Shown here: in pieces, positions 63,531 to 64,000 of the stretch
Layout: each line of letters opens with the position of its first letter
How positions within the stretch are numbered: position 1 is the stretch's first letter
Source: Burkholderiales bacterium
Lineage (GTDB): Bacteria; Pseudomonadota; Gammaproteobacteria; Burkholderiales; Burkholderiaceae_C
Assembly: GCA_947474755.1 (NCBI GenBank)
Contig: CANJJE010000001.1
Coordinates: 248,001 to 312,000 of the forward strand
Reading direction: 5' to 3'
DNA: 64,000 bases
Made by a program: the position numbers and the translations under genes
The notes under the pieces: generated by a model
Databases searched by the model: none
The model's input: the letters and a program-made list of their open reading frames with translations, nothing else
What the model was told of the DNA's origin: nothing

Positions 63531-63610
63531 GCCGCCGAGGATCGCACAGCCGACACAGGCGGTCGGGCCTGACCCACAATACCCGGTTGCCCGCCCGAGA
63601 TCGCTGTCCG

Positions 63611-64000
63611 ATGTCCGAGTTTTCACTGCCTGCCGATTTCGACCTCAGCGATCATTTCGATCACTCCACCCTGATGCGTGCCATCGGGCTGAAACCCGAG
63701 CAGGCACTGCTGTCGGAGCATGAGGACAGCGGCCGCCTGCACACGCGTCTGCGTGGCAGCAGCACCGCGATCTACGAGCAGACGATCAGCTTCTTCATCG
63801 ACCCGCGCACCGGCCTGCACTTGCGCGGCCTGTGCACCTGTCCGATGGGCTTCAACTGCCAGCACGTTGCCGCGGCGCTGATGGCCCACGAGGCCGCCTT
63901 GGTCCGCGCGCGTCGTCTGGGCATCCAGGGCGCCGGCATCGGCGGTGCAGCCGATGTTGGGGCGGATATGGCTGTCCGTACGGCCACCCGCGCTGGACAA
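63611..64000 (+). CDS. SWIM zinc-finger protein, N-terminal part (probable SNF2/DEAD helicase), cut by the window edge
   Basis: An open frame from ATG 63611 runs without a stop to position 64000 (130 codons). The first segment MSEFSLPADFDLSDHFDHST is followed by a SWIM-type zinc site: C-T-C then N-C-Q-H in LCTCPMGFNCQHVAAALMAH (CxC...CxH). In many proteobacteria this N-terminal SWIM domain precedes a SNF2-family helicase; that remainder lies outside the window, so the helicase identity is inference. It diverges from the CrtC-like gene. Confidence 0.75.
   Translation, partial: MSEFSLPADFDLSDHFDHSTLMRAIGLKPEQALLSEHEDSGRLHTRLRGSSTAIYEQTISFFIDPRTGLHLRGLCTCPMGFNCQHVAAALMAHEAALVRARRLGIQGAGIGGAADVGADMAVRTATRAGQ

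Overview
The window is high-GC chromosomal DNA with housekeeping gene content and no recognisable prophage, insertion sequence, plasmid or CRISPR element. The gene set points to a betaproteobacterium of the order Burkholderiales, probably near the Leptothrix/Rubrivivax/Comamonadaceae branch. Pointers are the short H-NS with a GRGxxPKW core, lptFG diverging from pepA-holC, xseB-ispA-dxs, a FimV-like protein, paired CysB-type regulators and a DUF2486-like gene after holC. The genus is inference; no 16S gene is present.

Layout. 1-8.3 kb: dnaG, hns-like gene, yggX and argA on the minus strand, diverging from hrpA. 8.2-11.4 kb: tRNA-Pro, tRNA-Arg, a hypothetical gene and a FimV-like envelope protein. 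11.4-16.1 kb: a minus-strand operon lptF-lptG-cbiX-cysB-aminotransferase in which every junction is a 4-nt ATGA overlap. 16.1-19.7 kb: pepA, holC, a small gene and an orphan amino-acid-binding protein. 19.8-25.2 kb: a lipoprotein, tRNA-Ser, DUF2237, an SPFH/NfeD pair, an Orn/Lys/Arg decarboxylase and a VOC protein. 25.25-25.38 kb: a 127-bp nested inverted repeat, the most unusual non-coding object here. 25.4-28.5 kb: xseB-ispA-dxs (isoprenoid precursors). 28.7-34.6 kb: Rieske oxygenase, sulfurtransferase, UspA, Ppx and a TonB-like protein with a long charged repeat region.

34.6-44 kb: cbpM/cbpA, then a sulfate-uptake locus (two sulfate-binding proteins, CysT, CysW, CysA), a flavodoxin-fold quinone reductase with an FNR-like box, a second CysB-type regulator and folA. 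44-47 kb: feoAB behind a putative Fur box, and a ZrgA-like metal protein. 47-55.4 kb: a complete propionyl-CoA to succinyl-CoA cassette (GntR regulator, methylmalonyl-CoA mutase, MeaB, PccB, PccA, epimerase). 55.4-57.8 kb: ExeA/GspA-like and GspB-like proteins. 57.8-64 kb: a PAS chemoreceptor with a candidate sigma-28 promoter, thyA, an ABC exporter, a CrtC/AttH-like lipocalin protein and the start of a SWIM-domain protein cut by the window edge.

Two themes link distant genes. Sulfur: CbiX (siroheme cobalt/iron insertion), CysB, a methionine-type aminotransferase, the sulfate ABC transporter with a second CysB, and a sulfurtransferase. Metals and envelope: feoAB, ZrgA, TonB-like, LptFG and FimV-like. 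I found no clearly new multi-gene system. The best leads are the nested inverted repeat, the fully coupled LptFG-sulfur operon, the TonB-like protein with a helical spacer, and several candidate regulatory sites (sigma-28, FNR, Fur, GntR operator).
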